From the NCBI GenBank assembly GCA_023717605.1, contig JAMQPH010000125.1, forward strand, positions 1 through 39,589: a stretch of DNA of 39,589 nt, written 5' to 3'. Position numbers and translations under genes: made by a program. The notes under the pieces were generated by a model that was given only the letters and a program-made list of their open reading frames with translations, searched no databases and was not told the origin of the DNA. Source of the stretch: Pyrinomonadaceae bacterium. Lineage in GTDB: Bacteria; Acidobacteriota; Blastocatellia; Pyrinomonadales; Pyrinomonadaceae. Of this stretch, positions 1 to 8,556 are shown one piece after another; the first letter of the stretch is position 1; every line of letters starts with the position of its first letter.

Positions 1-363
1 ACACTCAAGGCACAAAGACACTGACGGATCGGCGACCAAGCGACGGCTGTCGATCTGCTTGCGGCAGTCGGCGCATTTGCCGTAACCGCCATCGATCAAC
101 CGATCCTGCGCGTCACTGATATCTCGTAGCCGCGCTTCCAAGTGTCCGCGATGGCGCCATTCGATCTCGCGAACGTTTGTCTCCGAGGCTTCGTGTTCTC
201 TCAGACCACCCGCTTCGCTGTGGCACAAAGGACCCTCCGCAAGCAATTCCTGAGATACTTCTTCTTTTTCGCCCTGCAACCACTCCCAAATCTCGCCTCC
301 GGTTCCTACAAACGGCGAGTCGCCCAGGGCCTCAACACTCTGAAGGAAAAGGCCGTCATCCAT
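1..363 (-). CDS. DksA/TraR-family C4 zinc-finger protein (3' end outside window)
   Basis: The reverse strand reads 121 codons from ATG 363-361 to the window edge without a stop. A GGAGG ribosome site at 372-376 supports this start. The C-terminal part shown has the DksA/TraR zinc finger: GYGKCADC, then 17 residues, then CLEC, with the typical RLVADP stretch between the pairs. It is preceded by an acidic helical region (about residues 30-90) as in this family. DksA/TraR proteins bind the RNA polymerase secondary channel and modulate initiation. Small Asp/Glu-containing variants like this one are often general stress proteins, and the exact role here is not known. The tip residues of true DksA cannot be assigned. 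It is transcribed away from the acyl-CoA synthetase gene at 690. The family call is secure; the function is inferred. Confidence 0.8.
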   Translation of the reverse strand, partial: MDDGLFLQSVEALGDSPFVGTGGEIWEWLQGEKEEVSQELLAEGPLCHSEAGGLREHEASETNVREIEWRHRGHLEARLRDISDAQDRLIDGGYGKCADCRKQIDSRRLVADPSVSLCLEC

Positions 364-689
364 GATCGTTACCTCCACGTTAATCGATTCACCCGGTTAC
401 TGCCTGCTCAAGGAGCAATCCCTATTCCCAACTTGCTGCAGGTGGAATTAATGAATTCTCGCGGTGCCGATGAAATCGGGCGGCGATCACTGCGGGCTTT
501 CGCACGGTAGGTTGGTGAAGTTTCCGCAGTCAAACCTCTTGACCATCCATCTTCTTAGCAAATCACCGACAAAACTATCGGCATAATCATTGCACTTAAT
601 TAACCTCCGTAGCGCTCGGAGGTCACTGGCGAGGGCGCGCACAGCACGAAACGGAATTAATCGAAAGAGAGGAATCCTACGATCGCATC
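364..689. other. Divergent intergenic region
   Basis: These 326 bases separate the start of the zinc-finger gene (minus) from the acyl-CoA synthetase gene (plus) and must carry both promoters. I could not place convincing -35/-10 pairs. Apart from the GGAGG at 372-376 and the inverted repeat at 603-623, I see no gene here. The plus-strand open frame at 142-510 is antisense to the zinc-finger gene and was discarded. Confidence 0.5.
603..623. promoter_or_regulatory. Inverted repeat, operator-like, upstream of the acyl-CoA synthetase gene
   Basis: ACCTCCG at 603-609 and CGGAGGT at 617-623 form a perfect 7-bp inverted repeat around TAGCGCT. It lies 66 bp upstream of the start codon at 690, where a regulator dimer could bind. 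No terminator-like T run follows, and it sits between divergent genes, so an operator is more likely than a terminator. No regulator can be named. Confidence 0.35.
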
Positions 690-3446
690 ATGCCAAATAA
701 CATAACCTCCCAAATAGAGCCACAGACTCAAAGCAAGGAAGGGTTGCTTGCACGCCTCGTGCACCGAGAAGGCGACGTGGTGCTCCGCGACGGCTCAACC
801 GTCCGAGTCCAAGTAATGCGACCCGATGACGAGCAACGCCTGTTCAGTTTGTTCAAATCGCTCTCCGAAGACTCACGTTGGTTGCGGTTTCTGTCTTTGG
901 GCAAAGAGTCGGTCTTGGCGGAGGAGGCGCACCGCGAATCTGCCGTAGATTACTGCCGAACGTTTGGGCTGATAGTGATCGGACCAGAGGAGCGCATTGT
1001 CGGCCACGCTTTCTACACGTCACTCAGTGAAGACCACGCGGAGGTCGCTTTCGCAATTGCCGACGACTATCAGGGACGCGGGCTGGGTTCGATACTGTTG
1101 CTGCAACTGGCGGAGGTGGCGGCGGCTAATGGAATCCAGACATTCGAGGCTGAGACGGTTGCTGCCAATACCGCCATGCTGAAAGTATTCAGGGAGTCGG
1201 GTTTCCACACCGAGATTAAGGCGACAGCTGGATACCTGCATGTGAGCTTCCCAACTTCTTTCACTGACGAAGCGATTCAGAGGTTCGAGAAACGTGAGAG
1301 CATCGCCTCAGTCAACGCCCTCAAACTCTTTTTCAATCCACGCGCGGTAGCAGTCGTGGGCGCCTCGCGCAAACGCGGTAGTCTCGGCGGCGAGATCTTT
1401 CACAACCTGCTGAGCTATGCACTACAGGGCCCGGTCTATCCTGTGAATCCTTCTGCCGATGTAATTCAGTGTGTACCCGCTTATCCGACAGTCGAAGAGA
1501 TACCAGGGCCGGTCGATCTTGCGATCATCGTCGTTCCCGCGCGCGACGTGATTCCCGCCGCCAAGAGTTGCGGGCGCAAAGGAGTTAAAGCTCTGGTGGT
1601 GATCTCAGCGGGTTTTGCTGAAACCGGCTCCGAGGGACAGGAGCGGCAAGCTGAATTGGTTCGCGTCTGTCGCGCCTTCGGCATGCGTCTGATAGGACCA
1701 AACTGCATGGGAATATTGAACACCGACAGCAGTGTCAGGCTTGACGCGACGTTCGCGCCAGACGTTCCGCCGCCAGGTCGCGTTGGGTTCTCTTCACAAA
1801 GCGGAGCGCTGGGCCTGGCCATTATCGATCACGCCAATTCGCTCGGGTTGGGCATCTCGACCTTTGTCTCCGTCGGGAACAAGGCTGATATCTCCGGCAA
1901 CGATCTCCTCCGCTACTGGGAATCCGATCCGGGAACGGATGTGATCTTGCTTTACCTGGAGTCGTTTGGAAACCCGAAGAAGTTTTCTCAGATTGCGCGT
2001 CGAGTCGGGCGCGCGAAACCGATCGTGGTGGTGAAAAGCGGCCGGTCGCCCGCGGGCGCGCGCGCGACTTCGTCTCACACCGGCGCGTTGATAGCAGCGT
2101 CTGATGTCACGGTCGATGCACTCTTTCGGCAAGCGGGAGTCATCCGCACCGACACATTGGAAGAGCTATTCGATGTCGCTACCCTGCTGGCCAATCAGCC
2201 GCTCCCGCGTGGTCCGCGAGTCGGCATCGTAACAAATGCGGGTGGCCCGGCGATTCTGTGCGCCGATGCGTGCGAGGCTCGCGGGCTACAGATTCCTGTG
2301 CTCACGGACGAAAGTCAGAAGAAGCTTCGCGCATTGCTAAAGACTGAGGCCAGCGTCAGCAACCCGGTTGACATGATCGCATCGGCGACCGCCGAGCAGT
2401 ATCGCGAAACAATCCGCGTCGTGGCGAATGATCCTAACGTCGATTCACTCATTATCATTTTTATTCCGCCACTCGTTACGCGCGCGGAAGATGTCGCCCG
2501 CGTGATTTCTGAAGAGGTGGCCAAACTCAACAAGAGCAAACCAGTTGCAGCTGTGTTCATGTCCGCGGCGGGCGCGCCTGATGAATTACGCGCAGGCTGT
2601 GTCCGCGTTCCTTCGTACCGCTTTCCGGAAACTGCGGCCATCGCATTGGCAAGAGCAGCACGGTATCAGGAGTGGCGCGAACGCGCGGAAACTGCGCCGC
2701 CGCGATTCGAAGATGTGCGCCGTGAAGAGGCTGCGGGGATCGTGGCCACAGCGCTCGAGCGCGGCGATGGTTGGCTGAAACCCGAGGAAACGGCGGCGCT
2801 GTTTGCCTGTTACTCACTTCCTTTGATCGAACAAATGGTTGTTGATTCCCCGGAAGCAGCAGCGCTGGCGGCAGATGAAATGGGGTGTGAAGTGGCTTTG
2901 AAAGCCATCGCGCCGGGCGTGATTCACAAAACTGAAGCGGGCGTGGTCCGGCTTCACCTGCGCGGCGCCGAGGAAGTGTGCGCGTCGGCTCGCATGATCA
3001 CGGAACAGTTGTCGTCGCATGGACAAGCCCCAACAGGGTTTTTGGTTCAACGCATGGCCCAGAGCGGCGTGGAAATGTTGGTCGGCGTGGTGCACGATCC
3101 GCAGTTTGGTCCGGTTGTAGCCTGCGGCGCGGGAGGCGTCCAGGTTGAGTTGTTGCGCGACGTTGCGGTGCGGCTCGCACCGCTTTCCAAAGAAGACGCG
3201 GCTGAAATGATTCGCAGTCTCAAGACTTATCCATTGCTCACCGGCTTCCGTGGAGCGCGAATGTGCGACGTGGCGGCTTTGGAAAACGGACTGCTGCGTG
3301 TAAGCGCCATGGTTGAGAACATTCCCCAAATCGCAGAGCTCGATTGCAATCCTTTCGTGGTCCACGAGAGCGGAGCGGTTATTCTCGATGCACGCGTCAG
3401 GGTCTCAGCCGTTGGTCCTCGGCCATTGTTGGGCGTGCGTGCCTAG
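690..3446 (+). CDS. GNAT acetyltransferase fused to ADP-forming acyl-CoA synthetase (Pat-like)
   Basis: 918 residues. An N-terminal GNAT domain (about 20-195) has the acetyl-CoA motif QGRGLGSIL at 128. A CoA-binding Rossmann domain follows (about 210-310, AVAVVGASRKRG), then succinyl-CoA-ligase-like domains (about 310-660, GFSSQSGALG and SVGNKADISGNDLL), then an ATP-grasp domain (about 690-918). This is the architecture of Pat/PatZ-type protein lysine acetyltransferases, but with GNAT first rather than last. His463 in SSHTGAL matches the phospho-His of active ADP-forming acetyl-CoA synthetases, so the synthetase half may be catalytic (acyl-CoA + ADP + Pi <-> acid + CoA + ATP). The start is supported by AGAGAGGA at 665-673. 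The protein is cytoplasmic. The domain call is firm; whether it acetylates proteins, makes acetate and ATP, or both, is open. Confidence 0.9.
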   Translation: MPNNITSQIEPQTQSKEGLLARLVHREGDVVLRDGSTVRVQVMRPDDEQRLFSLFKSLSEDSRWLRFLSLGKESVLAEEAHRESAVDYCRTFGLIVIGPEERIVGHAFYTSLSEDHAEVAFAIADDYQGRGLGSILLLQLAEVAAANGIQTFEAETVAANTAMLKVFRESGFHTEIKATAGYLHVSFPTSFTDEAIQRFEKRESIASVNALKLFFNPRAVAVVGASRKRGSLGGEIFHNLLSYALQGPVYPVNPSADVIQCVPAYPTVEEIPGPVDLAIIVVPARDVIPAAKSCGRKGVKALVVISAGFAETGSEGQERQAELVRVCRAFGMRLIGPNCMGILNTDSSVRLDATFAPDVPPPGRVGFSSQSGALGLAIIDHANSLGLGISTFVSVGNKADISGNDLLRYWESDPGTDVILLYLESFGNPKKFSQIARRVGRAKPIVVVKSGRSPAGARATSSHTGALIAASDVTVDALFRQAGVIRTDTLEELFDVATLLANQPLPRGPRVGIVTNAGGPAILCADACEARGLQIPVLTDESQKKLRALLKTEASVSNPVDMIASATAEQYRETIRVVANDPNVDSLIIIFIPPLVTRAEDVARVISEEVAKLNKSKPVAAVFMSAAGAPDELRAGCVRVPSYRFPETAAIALARAARYQEWRERAETAPPRFEDVRREEAAGIVATALERGDGWLKPEETAALFACYSLPLIEQMVVDSPEAAALAADEMGCEVALKAIAPGVIHKTEAGVVRLHLRGAEEVCASARMITEQLSSHGQAPTGFLVQRMAQSGVEMLVGVVHDPQFGPVVACGAGGVQVELLRDVAVRLAPLSKEDAAEMIRSLKTYPLLTGFRGARMCDVAALENGLLRVSAMVENIPQIAELDCNPFVVHESGAVILDARVRVSAVGPRPLLGVRA

Positions 3447-3702
3447 ATAGGATCTGAGAGGAGGGAAGGCAGATGAAATAGATCGTGTTGCAGGTGCGCG
3501 CAGGCGGCGAGGTCTGGGCCGTCGGCAGGGCAGTCGGAAGAAGTACTGAAATGATTGCGCGAAAGGCGTGACCAATCCGAAAGCCAGGGAGGGGAATTTT
3601 CCCGATTGATTTGAGCAAAAGCTCGCAGCCTCGCTAATGCGATCGCAAGAAACGAGCCGTTCTTGATCGGCACAGTGGTTGCCCTTAAATGGAATCAACA
3701 AA

Positions 3703-3726
3703 GAAAGATCGTTAATACGATCTTTC
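3703..3726 (+). promoter_or_regulatory. Perfect 10-bp hairpin just upstream of a ribosome binding site
   Basis: GAAAGATCGT (3703-3712), loop TAAT, ACGATCTTTC (3717-3726). The last arm ends 4 nt before the GGAGG at 3731-3735 that serves the gene starting at 3745. As DNA it is a 24-bp palindromic operator candidate. As RNA it is a stem beside the Shine-Dalgarno site that could affect translation. Confidence 0.5.
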
Positions 3727-3744
3727 ATGAGGAGGTGTAAACAA

Positions 3745-4257
3745 ATGATTCGAGATAGAGGCAATTTTCTTTCACATGTGGTCAGGGCAACGTCTTTAGT
3801 CGTGTGCGGGCTCCTGGTTCTCTTTTGGGTGGTCAATTCAAATGGGCAAACACAGAAGTCGAAGGCGAAAATGGTTAACGCCTCGGCCGAAGCGCAGCAG
3901 CCCCTCTACAAAGAGTATCGGGGTGTGCTTCTCGGCATGACGACGGAAGAAGCCAGGGCAAAACTTGGCGAGCCAACACTAAAGCGTGACGACCAGGACT
4001 TCTTCGTCTTCTCGGAGAAGGAAACGGCTCAGATTGCTTACGATGCTGCACACAGGGTCGTAACCATTTCCATCGACTACCTTGCGGGGCTTGGCGCGCC
4101 TGATTACAGAACCGTTGTTGGCGCTGACCTAGAAGTGAGAGCTGATGGATCGATGTACAAGCTTGTTCGCCACGAGAGCGAAGGCTTCTGGGTGTCGTAC
4201 AATAAGAGCGCTGGCGATGTGCCAATCGTCACGATCACCTTTCAGCAGTTGCAGTAA
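3745..4257 (+). CDS. Small exported protein, BamE/SmpA-like domain possible
   Basis: 170 residues from ATG 3745. I chose this start over an upstream in-frame ATG at 3679 because GGAGG at 3731-3735 stands directly before it. The N-terminus has a hydrophobic segment (about residues 14-30, SLVVCGLLVLFWVV) followed by polar NSNGQTQ, so it is a signal peptide or anchor. The mature part contains GVLLGMTTEEARAKLGEP, which resembles the 'G-x-T-x-x-E-V-x-x-x-L-G-x-P' helix of BamE/SmpA-like folds, then two beta-rich stretches. This is a weak resemblance, not an assignment. It stands alone between the acyl-CoA synthetase and malic enzyme genes, with a hairpin immediately upstream. It is probably envelope-located. 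Confidence 0.7.
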   Translation: MIRDRGNFLSHVVRATSLVVCGLLVLFWVVNSNGQTQKSKAKMVNASAEAQQPLYKEYRGVLLGMTTEEARAKLGEPTLKRDDQDFFVFSEKETAQIAYDAAHRVVTISIDYLAGLGAPDYRTVVGADLEVRADGSMYKLVRHESEGFWVSYNKSAGDVPIVTITFQQLQ

Positions 4258-4347
4258 CGGCAGTGATCTCTGTGGTCGCCTTCGGCAAATGGGCATGTTG
4301 TTTAATCCGGGCGTGTCGCAACCAAGTTGGCGCTGAAAGGACGTGAA

Positions 4348-6054
4348 ATGAGTTCTGCGGTAACTAAGCCGAGTGAGCCTGTGATCGAAACTGCGTTGAT
4401 TGGACAACTGCTACTGGACAATCCACTGCTTAACAAAGGGAGCGCGTTCCCGGAGGACGAACGTCGCGAGCTCGGTCTACTGGGACTACTCCCACCACAC
4501 TCATCCACTGTTGAAGAGCAACTGGCTCGGACTTACGGGAACTACCTGCGAAAAGAGAGCGACCTGGAGCGCTATGTGTTCCTCAGTGCTTTGCAGGACC
4601 GCAACGAGACTCTCTTCTATCGACTCCTGCAGGAACACATCACTGAGATGATGCCGATCATCTACACGCCGACGGTCGGCGAGGGTTGCCGGCAATACAG
4701 TCACGTGTTCCGCCGCCCGCGAGGGCTTTACATTTCATACCCTCATCGCGACGAAATTCCTTTGCTGCTCGATAACGCCCCTGCGGATAAGGTGGAAGTC
4801 ATCGTGGTGACCGACGGCGAGCGGATTCTCGGACTTGGAGATCTCGGCGTGGGAGGGATGGGAATCCCGATTGGAAAGCTCTCGCTTTACACTCTGTGCG
4901 CCGGAATTCATCCGGCGACGACTCTGCCCATATTGTTGGATGTGGGAACCGACAATCGAGAATTGCTCGATGATCAATTGTATCTCGGTTGGCGGCATGA
5001 GCGCGTACGCGGTCAAGAGTACGACGTGTTTATCGAAGCGTTTGTCGAAGCGGTCCAGCAGAAGTTTCCGAATGTACTACTCCAATGGGAAGACTTTTCA
5101 AAGCAGAACGCTTCACGTCTGCTTGAACGGTACCGTGATCGCTTGTGCACTTTCAACGACGACATTCAGGGAACCGGCGCAGTAACCGTGGCTGGCCTGC
5201 TGGCCGCGATGAACCTCAGAAAGGCGAAACTCGGCGAGCAACGGATTGTGATTCTCGGCGCCGGCTCGTCGGCAATAGGCATTTGCGATCAGATTGTTGC
5301 CGCGATGGGCAATGAGGAAACGCCGCAGCAGGATGCAAGACGCGCACTTTGGTTGGTCGATAGCCGAGGTCTAGTGCATGAAGGACGAAAGAGCCTGGAA
5401 GAATCGAAACGAACATACGCACAGCCGATTGAACATATGTTCGACTGGAAGGTGAACTCTTCAAACGGCTTTACCTTCCGTGACGTGATTAAGAATGTGC
5501 ATCCCACAGTTCTGATCGGAACATCGGCACAAGCCGGAGCTTTCACTGAAGATATTGTCCGTGAAATGGCCAGGCATGTAGATCGTCCGGTGATCTTTCC
5601 GCTTTCGAATCCAACTTCAAAAAGTGAGGCAACTCCGTCTGACCTTCTTACATGGACGGATGGCCGCGCACTGATCGCAACCGGCAGTCCTTTCCCTCCC
5701 ACCAGTCGTGCGGGGCGATTAATTCGGACTGGCCAATGCAATAACGCATTCATCTTCCCCGGCGTCGGCTTGGGAGTAATCGCATCTGGCGCGCGTCGTG
5801 TGACCGACGCAATGTTTGTTGCCGCCGCGCGAGTACTGAGCGAACTCTCTCCAGCATTGAATGACCCTGCAGCTCCCTTATATCCACCGCTGGAGAGTGT
5901 TCGTGAAATCTCACGCAGAGTGGCGCTGGCGGTTGCACTCGAAGCGCAGCGAACCGGCCTGACGCAAACAACGAGTGCCGATGAACTGGAGCGAAGGCTG
6001 GCAGACAAGATGTGGCAGCCCCACTATTTTCCGCTAAGGCGCGTCGCTGCCTAA
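4348..6054 (+). CDS. maeA: NAD-type malic enzyme
   Basis: 568 residues from ATG 4348, preceded by AAAGGA at 4336-4341. An in-frame TTG at 4327 has no ribosome site. It decarboxylates malate to pyruvate with reduction of NAD(P). Visible motifs are [10 protein letters not shown] and RGLYISYP (N-terminal malic domain), the [14 protein letters not shown] and [13 protein letters not shown] signature, [15 protein letters not shown] (metal-site Asp pair), the dinucleotide-binding [10 protein letters not shown], and [13 protein letters not shown] near the C-terminus. Length and motif order match the large (about 565 aa) SfcA/MaeA class. NAD rather than NADP is assumed from that similarity. It is cytoplasmic. 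The gene follows the small exported protein by about 90 nt and may be transcribed separately. The family is certain; the gene symbol is likely. Confidence 0.92.
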   Translation: MSSAVTKPSEPVIETALIGQLLLDNPLLNKGSAFPEDERRELGLLGLLPPHSSTVEEQLARTYGNYLRKESDLERYVFLSALQDRNETLFYRLLQEHITEMMPIIYTPTVGEGCRQYSHVFRRPRGLYISYPHRDEIPLLLDNAPADKVEVIVVTDGERILGLGDLGVGGMGIPIGKLSLYTLCAGIHPATTLPILLDVGTDNRELLDDQLYLGWRHERVRGQEYDVFIEAFVEAVQQKFPNVLLQWEDFSKQNASRLLERYRDRLCTFNDDIQGTGAVTVAGLLAAMNLRKAKLGEQRIVILGAGSSAIGICDQIVAAMGNEETPQQDARRALWLVDSRGLVHEGRKSLEESKRTYAQPIEHMFDWKVNSSNGFTFRDVIKNVHPTVLIGTSAQAGAFTEDIVREMARHVDRPVIFPLSNPTSKSEATPSDLLTWTDGRALIATGSPFPPTSRAGRLIRTGQCNNAFIFPGVGLGVIASGARRVTDAMFVAAARVLSELSPALNDPAAPLYPPLESVREISRRVALAVALEAQRTGLTQTTSADELERRLADKMWQPHYFPLRRVAA

Positions 6055-6196
6055 GGCAGACTCCCAATTGACCGCGATCCGAATCCTCGCTGCGGAATAT
6101 CCCCAGACAATTCAGTGATTATTCGCAGTTGATCAACGCCCACAGTCGAAAACATGGAGTTTGAGTCCGGCACGATCATTGCCAAAGCCAGGAACA

Positions 6197-6227
6197 GGAG
6201 GTCGGCGCACGGTGCGCCTGCACGATT
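6197..6227 (+). promoter_or_regulatory. Distant Shine-Dalgarno with hairpin spacer before the stress-protein gene
   Basis: GGAGG at 6197-6201 lies 26 nt before ATG 6228, too far for normal initiation. Between them GGCGCAC (6204-6210) and GTGCGCC (6212-6218) form an inverted repeat, realistically a 6-bp stem with a 3-nt loop. If it folds, the effective spacing drops to about 11 nt. There is no in-frame upstream start codon nearer the GGAGG. Confidence 0.4.
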
Positions 6228-7205
6228 ATGAGAATCCAACGAATCCTCTGTCCAACTGACTTTTCAGCGAAATCCGACGAAGCGCTACAGTACGCTGTGG
6301 CACTGGCTCGCGCCTACGAAGCGAAGTTATTTGTCTTCCACTGTTTGCGGCCATCTGGCACAGAGTCGAACGGCGAGACAGAACGAGAGCGGGCAGATGC
6401 GCGAGATCGCATCAGGAAGCATTTTGAGAATTCCGTCGCTGCCAGCCTGAATCCTGCCGGCCTGTCGAAACTTAAATGGGAAGGCATCGTGGTCGAAGGT
6501 GAGAACCCCGGCGATGAAATCGCTCATGAGGCTACGAAACATAATGTGGATCTGATTGTCATGCGCTCGCGGCGGCGTCCGCATCGTGCGGCACTGCTGG
6601 GCTCGACGGCGGAGCAAATCTGTCGCACGGCTACCTGCCCGGTCCTTGTCACCCATTCGGACGAACGCGATTGGGTAGACAATCGCAGCGATATTGAACT
6701 TAAACGAGTGCTGGTTGCCTATGATTTCTCGGACTACTCAGAGCTTGCCGTAAATTACGCGCTGTCGTTTGCGCAGGAATATCAAGCAGAGCTGCACCTC
6801 TTGCACGTACTGCCTCCATTCACCCTCAATGAACCAGAGATTTCCTGGTATCCATTGGGCCAGGAAGGCGCTTACCACACCGCCGCAGCTCGCTTGCAGA
6901 AAGCCGTCCCGGCAGAGGCCCATCTTTGGTGCAACGTGCGCCACGCGGTCAGCGAGGGACATCCATACCGTGAAATCCTAACCTATGCGGAGAATAATCA
7001 GATTGATCTGATTTGCATCGGCGCTCACGGTGCTGGCTTCGGCATGCGAGCCCTGTTTGGATCAAATGTGGATCGCGTGCTCCGCCAGGCACCTTGTCCA
7101 GTTTTCGTTGCCCGGCCGTTCAAACCAGTAAGCGGATCTGTGTCGGCACAATCCGAGAAATCGACGCGTGCGATACATCTGCCGAATCCGCCTCCAGCGC
7201 CGTAG
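6228..7205 (+). CDS. Tandem-domain universal stress protein
   Basis: 325 residues with two UspA domains (about 1-145 and 160-300). The ATG is fixed by the canonical opening IQRILCPTDFS. The second domain opens with KRVLVAYDFSDYS. Domain 2 ends with the full nucleotide-binding motif G-2x-G-9x-G-S (GAHGAGFGMRALFGS), so it should bind ATP. Domain 1 has SRRRPHRAALLGS at the same place, lacking the first glycines, and may not bind. This asymmetry suggests one catalytic or sensing and one structural half. Tandem Usp proteins are cytoplasmic stress-survival factors with no single known reaction. The ribosome site is unusually far upstream (see the separate entry). The C-terminal about 25 residues are a low-complexity tail. 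Confidence 0.9.
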   Translation: MRIQRILCPTDFSAKSDEALQYAVALARAYEAKLFVFHCLRPSGTESNGETERERADARDRIRKHFENSVAASLNPAGLSKLKWEGIVVEGENPGDEIAHEATKHNVDLIVMRSRRRPHRAALLGSTAEQICRTATCPVLVTHSDERDWVDNRSDIELKRVLVAYDFSDYSELAVNYALSFAQEYQAELHLLHVLPPFTLNEPEISWYPLGQEGAYHTAAARLQKAVPAEAHLWCNVRHAVSEGHPYREILTYAENNQIDLICIGAHGAGFGMRALFGSNVDRVLRQAPCPVFVARPFKPVSGSVSAQSEKSTRAIHLPNPPPAP

Positions 7206-7376
7206 CTTGGCTGGAGAAGCCGCGTCTACCGGTGCTTCCCACTGTAGTTCGAGCGGACTTATTTACGCCGTTTCCACCTCTATTGCTGGTTGTTAACTGG
7301 CTCAGACAATAATTGAGCCGATCCGCGCCGATCACCTACGCGGTGCGACGGGCCTTTCCATGTTCGGGTTGTGGGA

Positions 7377-7769
7377 CTACCGGGGCTGGCCCCGTCGCAG
7401 GCTCCACAGTCCGCCCGCCGAGAGGATGACGGAGAAGAGCGCGGTCACGCCGAGCGCGATGAGCGTCCAGACGAAGAAGAAGCCTCCGCTGGAATTGGCG
7501 ATGCCGCTGGCGATGCCGACACCCCTCCCCTTCATGTGGAGGACGGGGACGGCCAACGAAAGGAGCGACCCGAGAAGGATGATGATGTACCCCGATCGCC
7601 GTTCAGCGAGCACCAGCGTTCCGTACAGCCAAACGACAAAGATGGGCACAGCAGTGAGGTTTGAGAGCCCTCCCTTTTCGAACCCGCGGACGATGTCGTC
7701 CGCCAGGTGAAACGTAAAGAAAAGGATCGAGAGCAGAGACGTGATGGTTAACATAACGCTGTGTTTCAT
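7377..7769 (-). CDS. Small four-helix membrane protein, function unknown
   Basis: 130 residues with about four hydrophobic segments (residues about 5-22, 38-55, 60-80, 95-120). An AAGGA ribosome site stands about 9 nt before the ATG. No catalytic motif or family was recognised. A conserved-looking HLADD near residue 22 lies at the end of helix 1. It is the last of three minus-strand genes reading away from the histidine kinase, 99 nt after the previous gene, so it may be co-transcribed. It is an inner-membrane protein by prediction. Confidence 0.65.
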   Translation of the reverse strand: MKHSVMLTITSLLSILFFTFHLADDIVRGFEKGGLSNLTAVPIFVVWLYGTLVLAERRSGYIIILLGSLLSLAVPVLHMKGRGVGIASGIANSSGGFFFVWTLIALGVTALFSVILSAGGLWSLRRGQPR

Positions 7770-7868
7770 AATCGTTATCCTTATCCGATCGGTTGAACGA
7801 AATGTTCAAGCGCTGGCCCGCACATTCCATCTCGATAGGTTTACGCCGAACACGAAAAGCCACAATGT

Positions 7869-8543
7869 CTAAGTCGGCAACGAGTGAAAATCGCCACTGC
7901 TTGGGACCAACTTTCTCTTGTATGCATTTTTGAAGCGTACGCGGATTAGCCAGAAGATCATCAGGATTAATGGCAGGGCAGCCAGGAGCAGAATTTTTGG
8001 GCCGCCCAGGAAAGCGATTACTCGTCGCTGTCCCAGGAAGGACCCTGTGGCGATGAACAGCCCAAAGCACATGCGCCAAAGATGTCGCGCAACTCGCTGC
8101 GTACCGAAAACACCGCCCCGCACGAGCATGCGAACGTCACCGGCGGCAGCAAGTAGGACCACGGAACCAAGGAAGATGATCATCCCAACAGGAACTCCAG
8201 GTCTTGGCGCAATTGACCCACTAACTATTCTTAAGCCATCGGTCACGATGGGAACTCCGACCGCCAAGCCAAACAGAAGAGCACCCCAATCAAAGATGGT
8301 CGTTTCCCCTTCGCGCCTTCTGGCGGTCAGCCAGCCCGTGGTCACCAGATATAACGCAGAAGCGCCGCCGAAAACATTGCCCAGTAAGGCCGCGGTTGAG
8401 CCCATCGTCAGCATGGAGATGAAAAATATGTTTCCAGCCGTGCGATGCCGGGGCGAACCCTTGCGGAATGCCACTGCGGCGACGCCAGACAGTAACCCTA
8501 CGACGCCACCGCAAATGTGAATGACTAATATGGGCAAACGCAT
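7869..8543 (-). CDS. Multi-pass membrane protein, DUF2306-like
   Basis: 224 residues with about six or seven hydrophobic segments. The N-terminal HICGGVVGLLSGVAA followed by SPRHRTAGNIFF recalls the His/'HR-x-x-G' pattern of DUF2306-type predicted membrane proteins. The similarity is from memory and not certain. The C-terminus is basic (RVRFKNAYKRK). The start lies only 13 nt after the stop of the exported DUF1579-like gene at 8557, so the two are almost surely in one operon. No strong ribosome site was seen, consistent with coupling. Function unknown. Confidence 0.7.
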   Translation of the reverse strand: MRLPILVIHICGGVVGLLSGVAAVAFRKGSPRHRTAGNIFFISMLTMGSTAALLGNVFGGASALYLVTTGWLTARRREGETTIFDWGALLFGLAVGVPIVTDGLRIVSGSIAPRPGVPVGMIIFLGSVVLLAAAGDVRMLVRGGVFGTQRVARHLWRMCFGLFIATGSFLGQRRVIAFLGGPKILLLAALPLILMIFWLIRVRFKNAYKRKLVPSSGDFHSLPT

Positions 8544-8556
8544 GATATCGGCCCAG

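Noticed and set aside
142-510. 122-codon open frame on the plus strand
   Set aside because: It overlaps the zinc-finger gene in antisense. The CxxC-17-CxxC motif and GGAGG site support the minus strand.
3405-3836. 143-codon open frame on the minus strand before the small exported protein
   Set aside because: No ribosome site or motif, overlap with the ends of two better supported genes, and composition unlike a protein.
5289-6008. 239-codon open frame on the minus strand
   Set aside because: It is antisense to the malic enzyme gene, with no ribosome site and no recognisable motif; it follows from the codon bias of the true gene.
7918-8520. 200-codon open frame on the plus strand
   Set aside because: It is antisense to the DUF2306-like membrane protein. 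The hydrophobic helices make sense only on the minus strand.
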